This document shows positions 26,794-38,505 of a stretch of 64,000 nucleotides of DNA, piece by piece (positions within the stretch are counted from its first letter, which is position 1; each line of letters opens with the position of its first letter). Below the pieces are notes generated by a model, which did no database searches, had not been told where the DNA came from, and was given only the letters and a program-made list of their open reading frames with translations. The stretch is from Cantharellus purpuraceus. Taxonomy: Eukaryota; Basidiomycota; Agaricomycetes; Cantharellales; Hydnaceae. The stretch spans positions 372,001-436,000 of the forward strand of contig JALBUN010000047.1 of NCBI GenBank assembly GCA_025174535.1, in the 5' to 3' direction. Position numbers and translations under genes: made by a program.

Positions 26794-27959
26794 ATGCGAT
26801 TTCGAGCATCCTTAGAGAATGTTCCTACCTTTCTACGTATGCTTCGAGGATACGTGCGACGAACTAAGAATCTAATCTTACCCGGTTACAGGTGTTATTC
26901 AAACCTTAGAAAGGCTCTCAAAGATATGTATCCTCAAATTTTCTGATTCTCAATTACGGATCATCTGCGACAAGGCAGGTGATGGTGGCATACAGGTTTG
27001 GTCGTGAGTTACTAGCCTTGAGTTTGTACGATGCATTTATCATGTTTCCTAGGCAAATCAAAGTGGTGTGTATCTGCAAACTCAGGGTTTAAATGGCGCA
27101 CGAGTTCGAATGGTCTTTGCAGGACACGCTATTTAAGGAATATCGCATCCAATCAAGGTCCAATAATGAGATTACAATGCGGGTGGCGTCAGAACCCTTA
27201 GTTCAGGCACTCAAGTCAGCTTCAACATCTCCAGAAGTCGTCATGAAACTTGCAAAGAAGAATAACCATGCCGTGTTGACCTTCGAGATCACAGTACAGA
27301 CGCGTCAGAACAAGAAAGTATCTGTGACACAGGATGTCAAGATTGAGGTCATGAGTCCTACGGATGTGGAAATGCTGAAAGAACCAATGTGTCCTGAGCC
27401 AGAGGTTAGTCTCGCTCTTTTACACCCAGCACAATTCTAACTGCTTGATAAGGTCAATATTATCCTACCCCCACTATCTAAACTGCGTACTGTCACAGAA
27501 CACCTCCATCAACTTTCTGACATCATGGGTATTTCAGCTAATGGGGCTGGCCGTCTCAAATTCTTCATTGACACCGAGACTGTCAAAGTCAACATCGAAT
27601 GGTCAGGATGTGACATTCCTGCTATAGGTAACGAAAGCTGTAGCATTGTCTTCGAGGTGACCTGACAGGCAAACATCAGGAAGGGATGACAGTGAAGACC
27701 CTCGCGATCCAGAGGCGTATGCCACCACGCTTGTATCTATCAAAAGCTTTCTCAAATTCCTGTCGAGTCATGCTGTTTCCACCACTACAATTGCCTGTGA
27801 GGCTTTCACTAGTATTTCTTGTTCTCGTAGTGACGACCTCACCCAGGTATCTGTCATAAATACTGTGTTATTATGTATGTATACATCGGGGAGATTGGAG
27901 AGTCCGGGGACGTCTTGACGTTTTATATTCCAGTAATGCTTGATGGGATAGACGACTGA
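26794..27959 (+). CDS. HUS1: DNA damage checkpoint clamp subunit Hus1
   Basis: Subunit of the 9-1-1 (Rad9-Hus1-Rad1) sliding clamp. Seven exons join to 284 residues in one frame: 26794-26836, 26892-27003, 27053-27065, 27123-27404, 27453-27627, 27680-27796 and 27847-27959. It begins MRFRASLENVPTFLRVIQTL, then ICDKAGDGGIQVWSQIKVDT and LFKEYRIQSRSNNEITMRVA. The PCNA-like fold continues through HLHQLSDIMGISANGAGRLK and FFIDTETVKVNIEW. It ends IMYVYIGEIGESGDVLTFYI, then PVMLDGIDD. The ATG at 27093 lies inside intron 3 and is not the start. Exon 3 is only 13 nt. The family fit on both sides of each junction supports the model. Confidence 0.92.
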
Positions 27960-28174
27960 TTATGTATTCAAAAGACTGGGCTTTGAATGTGTTTATTGCT
28001 GAAGTATGATTCATCTTATAAGAATACAAACAATTGAATACAGGGAGACGAAAATGCACACCGTCTTTAACGCAAGATGCAACATGACAAATCGTTATAT
28101 CGCAGGCACGCAAGAGTCGAACATACGCGGATGACGTGCATGACGAAAAAGTGAACGAGAGTCGTGTAGGGACG

Positions 28175-30991
28175 CTACCGCTCCCATTTGGCTGGCTTGC
28201 TCCATTGATGCCGCTGCCAATCCCGAAGGATTTCATGGGTCATCGCGTTCCAATCTTTCACGTCATCATTCACGCAGAGCAACGCCACGTCCTTCGTTAC
28301 GGCGCTCAGACTATTGAGCGCATGATACGGCCCCTCGATCATGAGGAATTTAATATTAGTATCGCCTACAGACACATGAGCACAATAACGAAAAGCCATT
28401 CAGAGTTCCATAACGCACCGAGCACGAAGCGATATCGCTCCAAGAGTCGCAGGGTCCATGCTCGCACGTTGACTGCACCGTATGATTCGAGTACAGCCTG
28501 TAAGGAAAAGTTGCCCTCCGCCCAGGTCTTCACAAGAGGTAGATGCGCAACAGGTGGGTCCGCCTTATTCAAACCGTCACCATCCATATCGTCTCCACCC
28601 GCTCCATCCCAGACGTCGAAATACAGTGGTTGATCCCAAACGGACGACGAGCCCGATGGCTTAAACTTGCGTTGTCGCGGTGGAAGAAATGCGGAGAGTC
28701 CGAGGACGCCGCTCGATGAGCGCAGGGCAGCGATGACTAGACCAGGGCAAAAGTGAGCGAAAGCTTCGACTCAACGTGGCCAGAAGACATACTGCAATCC
28801 CCACAAAAGACTGGCTTTTCAAAGGCAATGGTTCTGAAGGCTTCATTTGCCGACGAAGCGGTCCCAATGCATTCATGGAAGTTGATACGGCAAAGGTCTT
28901 GACCAAGGTCGGATCCTGAAAAGTGTGGCCAGCCCATTCCACCCTTGCCATCTGTGAAATTGTAAGGATATCCATCCGCGCTCGCTGAAACGCCGACCAA
29001 TGATGTCAGATAAATCTCCAGTAATGTGCAACGTAAAATAGACCTACAAAAAGAGTAGACGGTCTTACTAAACGTTTGGCCACTTGCTTCAAGGTTACGA
29101 GCGACCCGGTCCTCTTCCATCGTCTTTCGCCGAGTCAATTTCACGTCCACATCGCGCTCGACATCCTCAGGATCTCCACCAAGCTCCTCCCACGCCGTCT
29201 TCTGTTGCTCCACATCCCACTGATCCTCGTCGCCACCTATGCGACCAACGACCCATGACCATAACAACGCTTCGCGCCAGCGCTCCACCACCAAATTCAT
29301 GAAGAGAAACAACATGTACGCGTCTCCAGCCTCGGCCTCATTGTCTCTTATCCCCCGGAACTTGTGCTCTGCAGTCGTGCGGAGCTCCTTTTCCCAAATG
29401 CGTGCAGCCTCCTGTAAAAGGGGCATGGAGGATGACTTGGCTACATGCATAGGATACGGCCGAGGTCGCGACCCAAAGCGCTCACCTATGAGCAAGGTAG
29501 GAGACAGTGTCGGGTGTTGGGTAAGAGTACGGTTAAGGAATATGCGAAGATCACGCACTTATGAGCCGATTCGAGTACCCTAAGGGTCCCCACTCTCCTG
29601 CGGAAATGTCCTTAGAGTCAACAGGGATAGGCTTTACTAAAAGCGTTGGATCTAAGTGGAGAACTACACCATATGCTACGATAAGTCACAAAATCGCATA
29701 AGTATCACCACGCGAAAGTAGGGGTTGAGACTGACACGACGTATAAAAGTCGGAGGGTAGGAGGTCTCCAGCGAAGTAAAAATCGTCATTCTGAGCCCGT
29801 CATTGATAAATTCTGCAGCAGCTCTGCTGCTTAAAGCTTAGCCGCTTACCAAGTAGATACTACACGCGTTACCGTGAGTACACTAACCACATGAATGACC
29901 AGATAGTATTCACTCACAAATTCTGTTCCACATCGGGGAGGAGAGAAAGCTGAGATTCGATGCCATAGCTATCCATGGGTCACCAAGTCTCAGATGTGAC
30001 AGACGAGAATAGACAGATAATGATGCACCTATTGAAGCTAGTTCCCCTGTAATTCTGGAAAACTTGGGCGTGGTACGCCACCTTGAGTTCAACATTCCCA
30101 TCCCGCCATCGATCTTTTTCCTCAGGGTTGAGCCAGCTGGGAAGCTGACCCAGTCGTAAGTTGTGGCTAGTAACTTCTGGAGCCGAGTCTAGTGGATTCC
30201 AATCATCCCTGTCCTTTTCGACAAAGTCATCATCGGCTCTTTTGTGGGTGGTAAATGTGGAAGAACTTGTTGCGGGAAATACAAAATGAGCATAATCGTC
30301 CTCTGAGAAAGGAAAGTCAGACATGAGTAGGTGAAATCGCCTCGTGTAATTTCGGAAATATTGAAGTACAGAGCGAAAAGAATGGCGTAGCTCATCGTGA
30401 TCTCTATGATAGACTGTTATTCACCAACTGCGACACGACCATGTCAACTCACCGATATAATTTACTGGTAGGGTTAGAAGTGCCATTCTCACTAGAATTC
30501 AGTGCCGCCTCAGTTTTTGACATGATAGTTTTATCCATAGCAACCTGTAGGCGGGGGTCAGAGCCGTTGACCCATGTCCAAACAATGTCGAAATTAGCTG
30601 GTTCATTTATGAAACACGGATATCCAAGGGAAATATGAGACTCCAAAAAATACTCGGGAAGTCCAAGAGATGCTCGCAAGGGACGACCTGAAAGTGGTTC
30701 TGGAGAAGTACTAGGAGGTTCGAACACAATATAGTGTCCGGAAGAATTGCCACGAGGCGGCGACACGAATGGCCAATGAATGGCATAGACACCGCTTGGA
30801 TCCATGTAGGAAAGCCCCCCCGTCACTAGAACAATACCAAGGAAGATAGTGCATACGCCGAAAAGTAAACACCTCATTCTGAAGACCACGAAGCGTTCAT
30901 TGCGTGCTCGAGTTGTTTGTGGCTCTGACTCCAAGTCAGTCTTTCTCTGTGAAGTGCTCAAACCAAGCCGGCCACCTAAGTGGTGTCCCAT
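28175..30991 (-). CDS. Stealth-family phosphotransferase, Xpt1-like (copy A)
   Basis: Type II membrane glycan phosphotransferase of the Stealth family, related to Cryptococcus Xpt1, which transfers xylose-phosphate to mannose in the Golgi. I choose the start at 30991 (MGHHLGGRLGLS); it is followed by a membrane helix (CLLFGVCTIFLGIVLVTGGL). An in-frame upstream start at 31126 would add 45 residues not seen in copy B. Conserved region 1 is FDIVWTWVNGSDPRLQ. Region 2 follows from RDHDELRHS-like sequence through PSWLNPEEKDRWRDGNVELK. Region 3 contains ERFGSRPRPYPMHVAKS. The C-terminal part includes DGYPYNFTDGKGGMGWPHFS, ALWSWV-like helices and NVRAWTLRLLERYRFVLG, ending HQWSKPAKWER. Around ten introns; frame open in every block inspected. 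The donor sugar is unknown. Confidence 0.82.
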
Positions 30992-33021
30992 CCTGCGGGA
31001 AGATGATAGCCAGAGAAATGGGAGGTATGGGAGACGACGAGTACAGAGGGAGGAGCTGTGTATATTTGAGCAAGCCAAAGGGGGCGCACACGCAGAAGAA
31101 GCATCACAGCCTTTCTTGAAGGCCAACTGACGTAGCCCCGTTGTGTTGGCTTGTGGAATAACAAATCTCCTGCAAGGGTACGAGACCTGACCGCAACAGA
31201 TTCAAAGTCTCCGTGACGCTTCAGTCATGTGCGCATATAATTAGACACTGCAGTCAGCCCCAGCTGTGTATAATTTGAGGCTCAAATTTGATATACTAAC
31301 CCCATATAATAGATCGGGTGTGTTTGGGTACTATAAATGTCTATTTCTACTTAGTGAGCCACAGCCAGCGAGGCGCCAGAGCTGCGTCTAGTCAGGAGTT
31401 TGCTAATAAGTAAGACATTCATTGGTAAGATCTCAGCTGTAGCAGTGTTGAGGCCCAGATGTCCAGCAGCAAGGCATGCTAGGGAAGTTCGGCATCTCGG
31501 CTCACCCCTGCTGATCCCCCCACTATTGACATTTGCAAGTATCGTACAGTCCATGGCGCGGCAATATCTACTGAGGCATGATGCAATTTTGGTTCATCTT
31601 CGGCCCCAAACAAGCCAGATAAGCAGGCGCGACTTAAGTTGGTCAAGACGAGAGCTTTTATACAGAGCATCGCTCTGCACCAGAGTCCTGATCTACCCGA
31701 GGCCGGATTAAGGCGCGAGCCTCGTGATCCGCGAGGACATACGCAAAGCCTCCAAGCCCCAGCTCTAAAGTCATTCGCCTTAATTTATAAATGTTGGTGA
31801 GACTCCTGAAACCAAGCGCGTGATCATGGTCCGGTCCATATGAGTGGACTGCAGTTGATGGAGAAATAGATAATATCCTCCTCGATGGACCTTTGGACCA
31901 TTATAACCAATGTCAGCATGTATTAGGAGGACAGCCTTGCTCGTGCACCCAGGCGTGAGGTCGGAAAAGGGAAGAGCCATACGCACCCCTCCCTTCTCTT
32001 GAAGACGAAGAAGCACCCGTCTCGGGGCAAGTCGGGAATAAGGGAGCGGCATCAGAAAGGAAAATAGCGCGAGCAACTACGGATTATTAATAGGTCCCGC
32101 CTTGTATTTAAATATCGGTATCCTATAAGAGGAAGTTTCATATGAACTTATGAATGGGATTTCCAAGGGTTGTTATGGAGCCTAGATCCCAAATTTAGAC
32201 AATTGCATGCAGACCAATTGATGTTTCTTGGAAAAAAAAAAAAAGCACCTTTCGAAGTCAACCTCGGCTGACCATCATTGTTTCTCCGAGTGGCAGGGGG
32301 GTAGCGCTACCCAAAAATACGCAACGATATGCACCCGACTTCCCGTCCCAAACCGCTGGGCCAAGGCTGCTTTCAATAAATTTACCTAGATGTGACGTTC
32401 AAGAAGATTTACCCGTATCTACTCGCTCCGCAAGGTGGGAGCCTGGAAGTTAGTTGGCTGGCTCTTCGTCCGATAGTCCTCAACGCGATAGGATAGCGAA
32501 CACACCCATGTAGACACCTGAGCATCAGCAGGTGTCACGGTGTTGCATTACTGGATACGTGCTGCCCATAAAATTGAAGAATCTTAACGAGGCATTTGTC
32601 GTCCCCTGAGAAGCACAGCATATACATAATTTTCCTCGTGGGTCTGCCTAACAATTCAAAAACTCAATGTGTGCAGGTCTTCTTGCCTAAAATAGAACAC
32701 ACCTATTATAGATTTTGCCATCACCATCACGTCTAAATTTGACGAGATCCAATAATATCGATGATGCTATTTTATCGCACTTGATGCTAACAATAGAGGC
32801 AGCCGCCTGGTCCTGGTCGTGTTACTGTCCGCTTCGCATGACAGCAGCGCGGTAAGTTCCATTGCCGTCGTGCTGCGGCCAGATTAGACTAGCCCAGCTC
32901 AAAATGTCACCACAACCCGATCACGAGGATTGCAGATCATCAATGCGACCTGTCGCACGACAACTATAGCCTCCTGGACCATAGGGACCTCGACGACGAC
33001 AGACACCGACGCAGTGGCGAT
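30992..33021. other. intergenic between the two Stealth genes
   Basis: This 2.0-kb spacer holds the promoter of copy A and the 3' flank of copy B. A run of 13 A residues lies near 32234. Short open frames occur without domains. No transposon ends were recognised. Confidence 0.45.
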
Positions 33022-35635
33022 CTATCGTTCCCATTCTGCCTTGCGGTCCCAACGCTGTTCTTGCCAATTTATGAACAGCTCGTCGGCTTTGCGAGCCTGA
33101 CCCACAATATTATCGTTTAGGCACAGAAGTGCCTATATTCCAAATCCGTTACATTCGATTAACATTAAACACCGAGAAAATGCACACACCGCATTCTTGT
33201 CCTGGTCAACGCGGCCCAGTTGAATCCGCGCAGCGGCAGCGGACGTTATTATATGAAATATTGTCGGTGTTTGACCTTCAGAACATTCACTTTCCAATCT
33301 TTGTAAAGTCCTCCAAGTCAACTCACCAATCACAAATCGGTATCGTTCCAACATGCGAAGAGTCCACTCGCGGATATTGACTGTACCATAAGGCTGCACA
33401 ACATTTTGCAATGTGAAGTTACATTGTTGCCAATCGGATCCTAAGGGTAGATGAGGAGTGCCGGTTGTATGGATGTTTTCTTTTGAGGATTGGCTACTAT
33501 CTTCTTCAGCGTACATGTTTCTATCGGCGTCAGGTAAAAATGCCGCGAGTCCACTGGTTCCACTCGCCGCTCGCAAAGCATGAATAACTAGTTGCACAGT
33601 GAGTAGTATGATATTTTCCGCAACCCAAATAACTCACTACAATCTCCACACCGCAAAGGCTCTTCAAATGCGATATATTTGAAGAATTCACTTGCGGTGC
33701 GTATCCCTGGCTTGCAGAAGCATTGCTCATAGTCTAGCTGGCAAAGAGGTTGTCCCGGCCACGCAAACGAAGGCCACGCCAGTGCACCCCTGCCGTTGCG
33801 ATATTCATACGGATATCCATCTCCGCTTGCTGCGTGAAACAATTGTCAGATCTGGAATTCTCCTATTCTCGTGCTCCTTCATTGACTCACCAAAGGCATA
33901 TGTCGTCTTACCACTCATGAAATGCCCCGCGGCTCGTAGGTTGTCACTTACAATATTCTCTTGTACAGTAGTTCGTCTGGTCACCATCACTTTCAATGTT
34001 GCCTCCCCGGGCTGGCCCCCCAGATCCTGCCACGCGCGTTCCGCATCTGCAGGGAGCCATTCATCATAAATACCTCCGAGCTTGGCAACTACCCAAGACC
34101 ACAACAATCCTTCTCGCCACCGCTCTACCACAGAGTGGGAAAAGAGGAACAGGGCATACATATCCCTGTGTCCTTCTCTCATACCTCTGAATGCGTGTGA
34201 AGCGGTAACAGCCAGTTCAGATCCCCACATTTTGGAGAACTCTCGCAGTAAGCTCAAAGAGACAGTCTTTGCGGCATGAGCAACGTATGGGCGTTTTCGG
34301 GAGCCAAACCGATTGCCTAGACGTTGATTAATCAGGAAAGATGGTATAGAAGGAAAGAACCAAAACTTCGTACTCAGACACCAATTTGTATACTCGAGCG
34401 GACCCCATTCACCTCCAACGGACGCATAGGGTTCGTATATGCTTTTTACTGACAGATCGGGTTGCATCCTCAGAACAACACCATATGCTACATCTATTAC
34501 ATTGGATCCACGAATCAAGAAGGGAAGTGAACTCACATGAAGTATAAAAATCCGAAGCGGACAAATTAGCCAACATAAAGAAATCATCGTTCTGGCGTAC
34601 GGTTGTTAGCCCACCAAGCATTAAGATCAAGAGGATATGTTACCATGTAGACACTGTTATGAAATCAGCATTGTAACACGTGAGAAGAGGGAAGATGCAT
34701 ACAAGTTCTCTGAGACACCTTGAAGATTTGCCAACTGGCTTTCAATGCCATAGCTGTCATTAACGTTTAGCCAAACCTAGTACCTCCGCAGTGAGATGGG
34801 AAGTAACCTATTGAAGCTGGGCTCGTCATACTCTCGGAATATTTCCGAGTGATATTTCATCCCTAGGTGCACATCTCCGTCTTGCCATTCCGACGCCTTT
34901 TCTGGATCCAACCAGCGCGGCACAAGGCCTAAACGGTGGTTCGCGCTAACAACCTTGTCATCGTCCATCACTGGGATCGGTAGGGCGAAATCTGAGGTTA
35001 CAATGTGCAGCTGTGTCGTGCTACCAGAAAAAAATTTGAGGACCGAACGAATGGAGTGTCGTAGCTCATCATGATCTCTATCGAACCGTTATCAAGGTCA
35101 GAGTAAAGAATGTGTATGCGCAGAGTACTACAGACCGAAAAAACCACGTATTGGGGCGAGATGTCAATGGTGTTCTAGGAGTGGTAGATCCCACAGTGTG
35201 CGCTATCGATTCTTGAAATAATCTATCCGAGCCATTAACCCACGTCCATACGACATCTAACGGTGGATCAGGGCCAGCGTGACAGGGCGCGCCCTTCGCG
35301 AAATAGTCATCAATACAGTATGACAGTAATCGTCTGTGCTCCAGCTGATCCATATGCGGTCCAGATTTTGGAGCTTCAAACACAATATAGGTAGGATCAT
35401 GTGGAGGGAAAGTCGTATCAGACACATTCAAGTATGTGTACGACCATAGCGGATCATAGAGAATGAAGTCCTTGAATTTGGTGTAGCCACGGCTAATGGC
35501 AGGAAAGAGCCCTAGAAGAGCGGTAGTCAAGATCAAAGCGAGGAAGTTGCGGCGCTTCCTGAAGCTTGCATGCCGCAACCAGGCTGGCTTGGCACCTCTG
35601 GGGACGTGTAGGGGTCGACTGAAATCTATGGTCAT
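33022..35635 (-). CDS. Stealth-family phosphotransferase, Xpt1-like (copy B)
   Basis: Paralogue of copy A in the same orientation. It starts MTIDFSRPLHVPRGAKPAWL at 35635, then a membrane helix (FLALILTTALLGLFPAISRG). Region 1 reads LDVVWTWVNGSDRLFQ. Region 2 follows through NHRLGLVPRWLDPEKASEWQ. Region 3 contains NRFGSRKRPYVAHAAKTVSL. Later blocks are GDGYPYEYRNGRGALAWPSF and NIREWTLRMLERYRFVIG. I extend the end beyond the in-frame stop near 33133 by splicing out a short intron: KNA joins ALLCLNDN, and the protein ends NWQEQRWDRKAEWER, which matches the tail of copy A (DWQRHQWSKPAKWER). This places the stop at 33022. The copies are clearly homologous but well diverged, so the duplication is old. 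Confidence 0.82.
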
Positions 35636-35982
35636 CAGAAACCACGTTGTCGGCAGACGCCGAACCCCGAATACCGACTAAGTACAGCTGCTATGGGCCC
35701 TGCCAAGCTCTGCCAAGCTCTGCCAAGGCATCCACAAGTCTGCTACAGTACAGCATAACCACAGACAGTAGTTTAAAATTTCATCTCGCTGCAGCATCTC
35801 ACACATTACAATTGTACTCCTTGAGGGACAAGGACTGGGGGGAAACGCCATTGAGGGCAAGCCACCTCTGGCAGGATTCTAGGACTAAGGCAGGAGGTAA
35901 GTCTGTGTAGGATTGGAACAATTGACTTACGACTAGGGCCAGCATTGATATCGTTCGCATGCTTGATCTAATGACTGAAGGT
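35636..35982. other. intergenic, Stealth copy B promoter
   Basis: Upstream region of Stealth copy B. It contains a short tandem repeat at about 35700-35727. No gene seen. Confidence 0.45.
35700..35727 (+). repeat. 10-bp tandem repeat (CTGCCAAGCT unit)
   Basis: Almost three head-to-tail copies of a 10-bp unit containing CTGCCAAG lie about 65 bp upstream of Stealth copy B. Likely a small expansion; function unknown. Confidence 0.7.
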
Positions 35983-37778
35983 TCATATTGCCGATGAGTG
36001 ATAAGAGTAGTATGATCTCACCATGATGTTACCCTGTTGAATGTAGAGGGGGGCACGCTGGTAATAAAAGGACTCGCCATCGCTATGCTCGACATATTTA
36101 CAGCACTGATCATCATGTCCGAATAGAGACTAGAAAATATCACCATCTCCTACACCAGACGAGTTTATAGAAGCAAGCCAGTCTGTAAGACCATCTCCAC
36201 CATTCTAGCAAAGACGCAGGAGAGGATAAGAAGGCGCTGGTTGCAATGTAGAGAGAAACACTTACTATTTCGGTCCTGAAGGCATTGGAGATCAGGCTAC
36301 ATAGAGAAGAGTCAAATGTAGCACGGTCACCGATCATATTCCCCTGCCAGGTAATTCCGCCCAGCAGCCGTAACCAAGTCCCGACCCTCTTCATACTTCT
36401 TTATGTTTGGAGGATCTAGGGATCGGGGAAATACCACTCATCAGTTCTGCGAATGTGACTATACCCCAACAAAGAACCTACAGAAATGGTCTGAACTGGA
36501 GTATAAATTCAACAACTAGATAGCGCCGGAGAGACACAATCTACGTACAAGATATCGACTTCTGCAGTATTCAGCTGACTTGTCTCAGGCCAGATTCCAC
36601 CCCGTCGAATTGACATTATACAGTAATCATTTTCTCATGAAAATGAAGGGAGAGCTCACATGATCCGTCCACTAAAGATGGAATTATAAACAAGTGGATA
36701 CACTACGAATGCGGCACTGACAACTCACCGACTAGGTGCCTTGGAACGAGGCCCTTGATCAGTGTTGCAATCTCTTTTGTCCAAGTTGGCGGTGCTGGTC
36801 CGTCATCAAAACGTAAAGCCGCGAGCTCGTTGCCTGTTTCCCAACCTTTAATAACCCTTAGTGAAGTGACGACCTAGCATATATCTGACTATTACATACC
36901 CAGTATTATAGGGTCGTCTTCGAGGGCCATGCCTGTGAACTGGCTCACATGCTGGGGATAATGGGAACGATGAAAAACCATGCCAAAGGCCGGTGTATTA
37001 GCTGCTAGTTGACGAGCATTAAGGTGGTGAGTGATATACCGCTAGAGCAACGTCATCAGAAGATGAACCGAGATAGACGAACATTGACTACCTTGAAGCT
37101 GTCGACGATTCTCGTCGTGTTATAAAAGTAGGCACCGACATCAGGAGGTGTAATGTCGGCACCGGTACCACTGAAAGATATGCCGTTGAACTGGATGAAT
37201 TGATACTTCCCACCATGATAGCTGAAGAGATAGAAATGTGAGATTAGTGGGGCTTTGTCAGGTTTTGACTTACTAGTTGTGCTATGCATATATGAGTCAA
37301 AGGTCAACTGATTGGTGGGCCACAAACGCAGAGAGCTGTGTACATACGTTGTCAACAAGGGGAATGAGAAGCTACAGAAGGCAGAAGATAGCTTAAAGTA
37401 TTGCACAAAATTGTTTTACCTTGATGCCATAAATAATACGAGCGGCCAAAATCAAAATCAATAGATTCATAAGCGGCCTCGTTGAAAATGTCCAGGGATG
37501 GCTCGACACTCCATGGGTTACCACCAGAAATACCTAGAATATGACCTCGAATAGTAGTACCATGCATCGCCTTGAATAAACAGTTAAAAGTGATTACCAG
37601 TAGAACAGACTAAATATCTCACAGAGACGATACCCATGACTTCCAAGACGCGTATCTTGCTTGGGTAGGAGGGATTTGGACTGCATAACGATAAAAATTA
37701 GCTGATTTGATTGGGAGTAGCATATACGTGAGGCAACGCTAAAAGCACTAGAGTCACCCAGTTCGAGGACAACTTCAT
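35983..37778 (-). pseudogene. GH5 mannanase-like gene, broken
   Basis: Remains of a secreted GH5-type beta-mannanase-like gene. The putative start at 37778 gives a signal peptide (MKLSSNWVTLVLLALPHVYA). Family blocks are AMHGTTIRGHILGISGGNPW, YHGGKYQFIQFNGISFSGTG, then ADITPPDVGAYFYNTT, GWETGNELAALRFDDG, LNTAEVDIL, AAGRNYLAGEYD and SLFGHDDQCCKYVEHSDGES. Two lesions are visible. The frame changes between FNEAAYESIDF and ILAARIIYGIKLLIPLVDN near 37450-37462, consistent with a 2-nt loss. A TAG at 36130-36132 replaces a position expected to be Trp (GDIF-stop-SLFGHD). The TAG could in principle be an intron acceptor, but then conserved residues would be lost. The splice between LVDN and YHGGK also does not keep frame in my model. 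Limits are approximate. Confidence 0.68.
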
Positions 37779-38505
37779 GATGGGAAGGAACAAACAAGAT
37801 GTTCCTCAACATTTTTTTATGCTTTCTTCTTTTTGCAGGTCTTACACAGCAAGACTCGGACCTCTGATTCTTAATCAAAAGGCTGGGGCTTAATCTTGAG
37901 TCGGAATTCGCCCCAGGCAATGGTCATTTCCGGACGAAACTCTGCTTTCTAGTCGTTAAAACCTAAGTCGATTTCAGACCCACTCGTCCCTTGGCTTGCA
38001 GGGCTTGATCCATTTACGGACAAATCTTCTGAGCTGCATACTAGGTGGATGTGTAGCCACCGCTCTTGTCTGATCAAGTAGGGTCTGGTGTACCAAACAG
38101 TTTGGAACCTCGCTGTGAAACCGGAGCTTCCAATGGTCTCATTCGTAGTTCAAAGGCTACGTGTGATCATCAGCGTGCGAATATTGCACAAGCAGTATCT
38201 TACACAACACGTGTGGCAGTAAGAGCCAGCCGGCAAAAGGGATAGCCTCAAGATGATTCGAGAGGCATGGGAATAGTGTACACATGAAATGGCATGGTGA
38301 GCAACAGACGGAAAACCCCTTGAAGTGGCCCAACTGTCAAAAAATGAAACATTTGGACCATGCCTTAGTAGAGAATGGATACGGGGACCATATGATAGAG
38401 GACACTGCACGGACCAAAGCCGTTACAAAACTGATTTCCTACGTGTCCAAACTAAATTGATGCGATGTGGAAAAAAATATACCATGTGATTACATACGAT
38501 CACTT
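37779..38505. other. intergenic, upstream of GH5 remnant and GUP1
   Basis: Divergent upstream region of the GH5 remnant and GUP1. No supported gene. Additional 5' exons of the GH5 remnant could lie at its left end. Confidence 0.4.

Noticed and set aside
27093..27440. ATG at 27093 as start of HUS1
   Set aside because: It lies in an intron; splicing from 26794 restores the conserved N-terminus and removes this ATG.
32230..32250. Run of A residues as a retroposon tail
   Set aside because: No flanking target-site duplication or upstream element sequence was seen.
33133..33340. Stealth copy B ending at the in-frame stop near 33133
   Set aside because: Removing a short intron gives a tail ending RKAEWER that matches copy A.
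35700..35727. Short repeats as a CRISPR-like array
   Set aside because: The unit is 10 bp without spacers, and the genome is eukaryotic.
36150..36190. A second frameshift in the GH5 remnant
   Set aside because: Re-reading the bases showed DWLASINSSG in one frame; only the lesion near 37455 and the TAG at 36130 remain.
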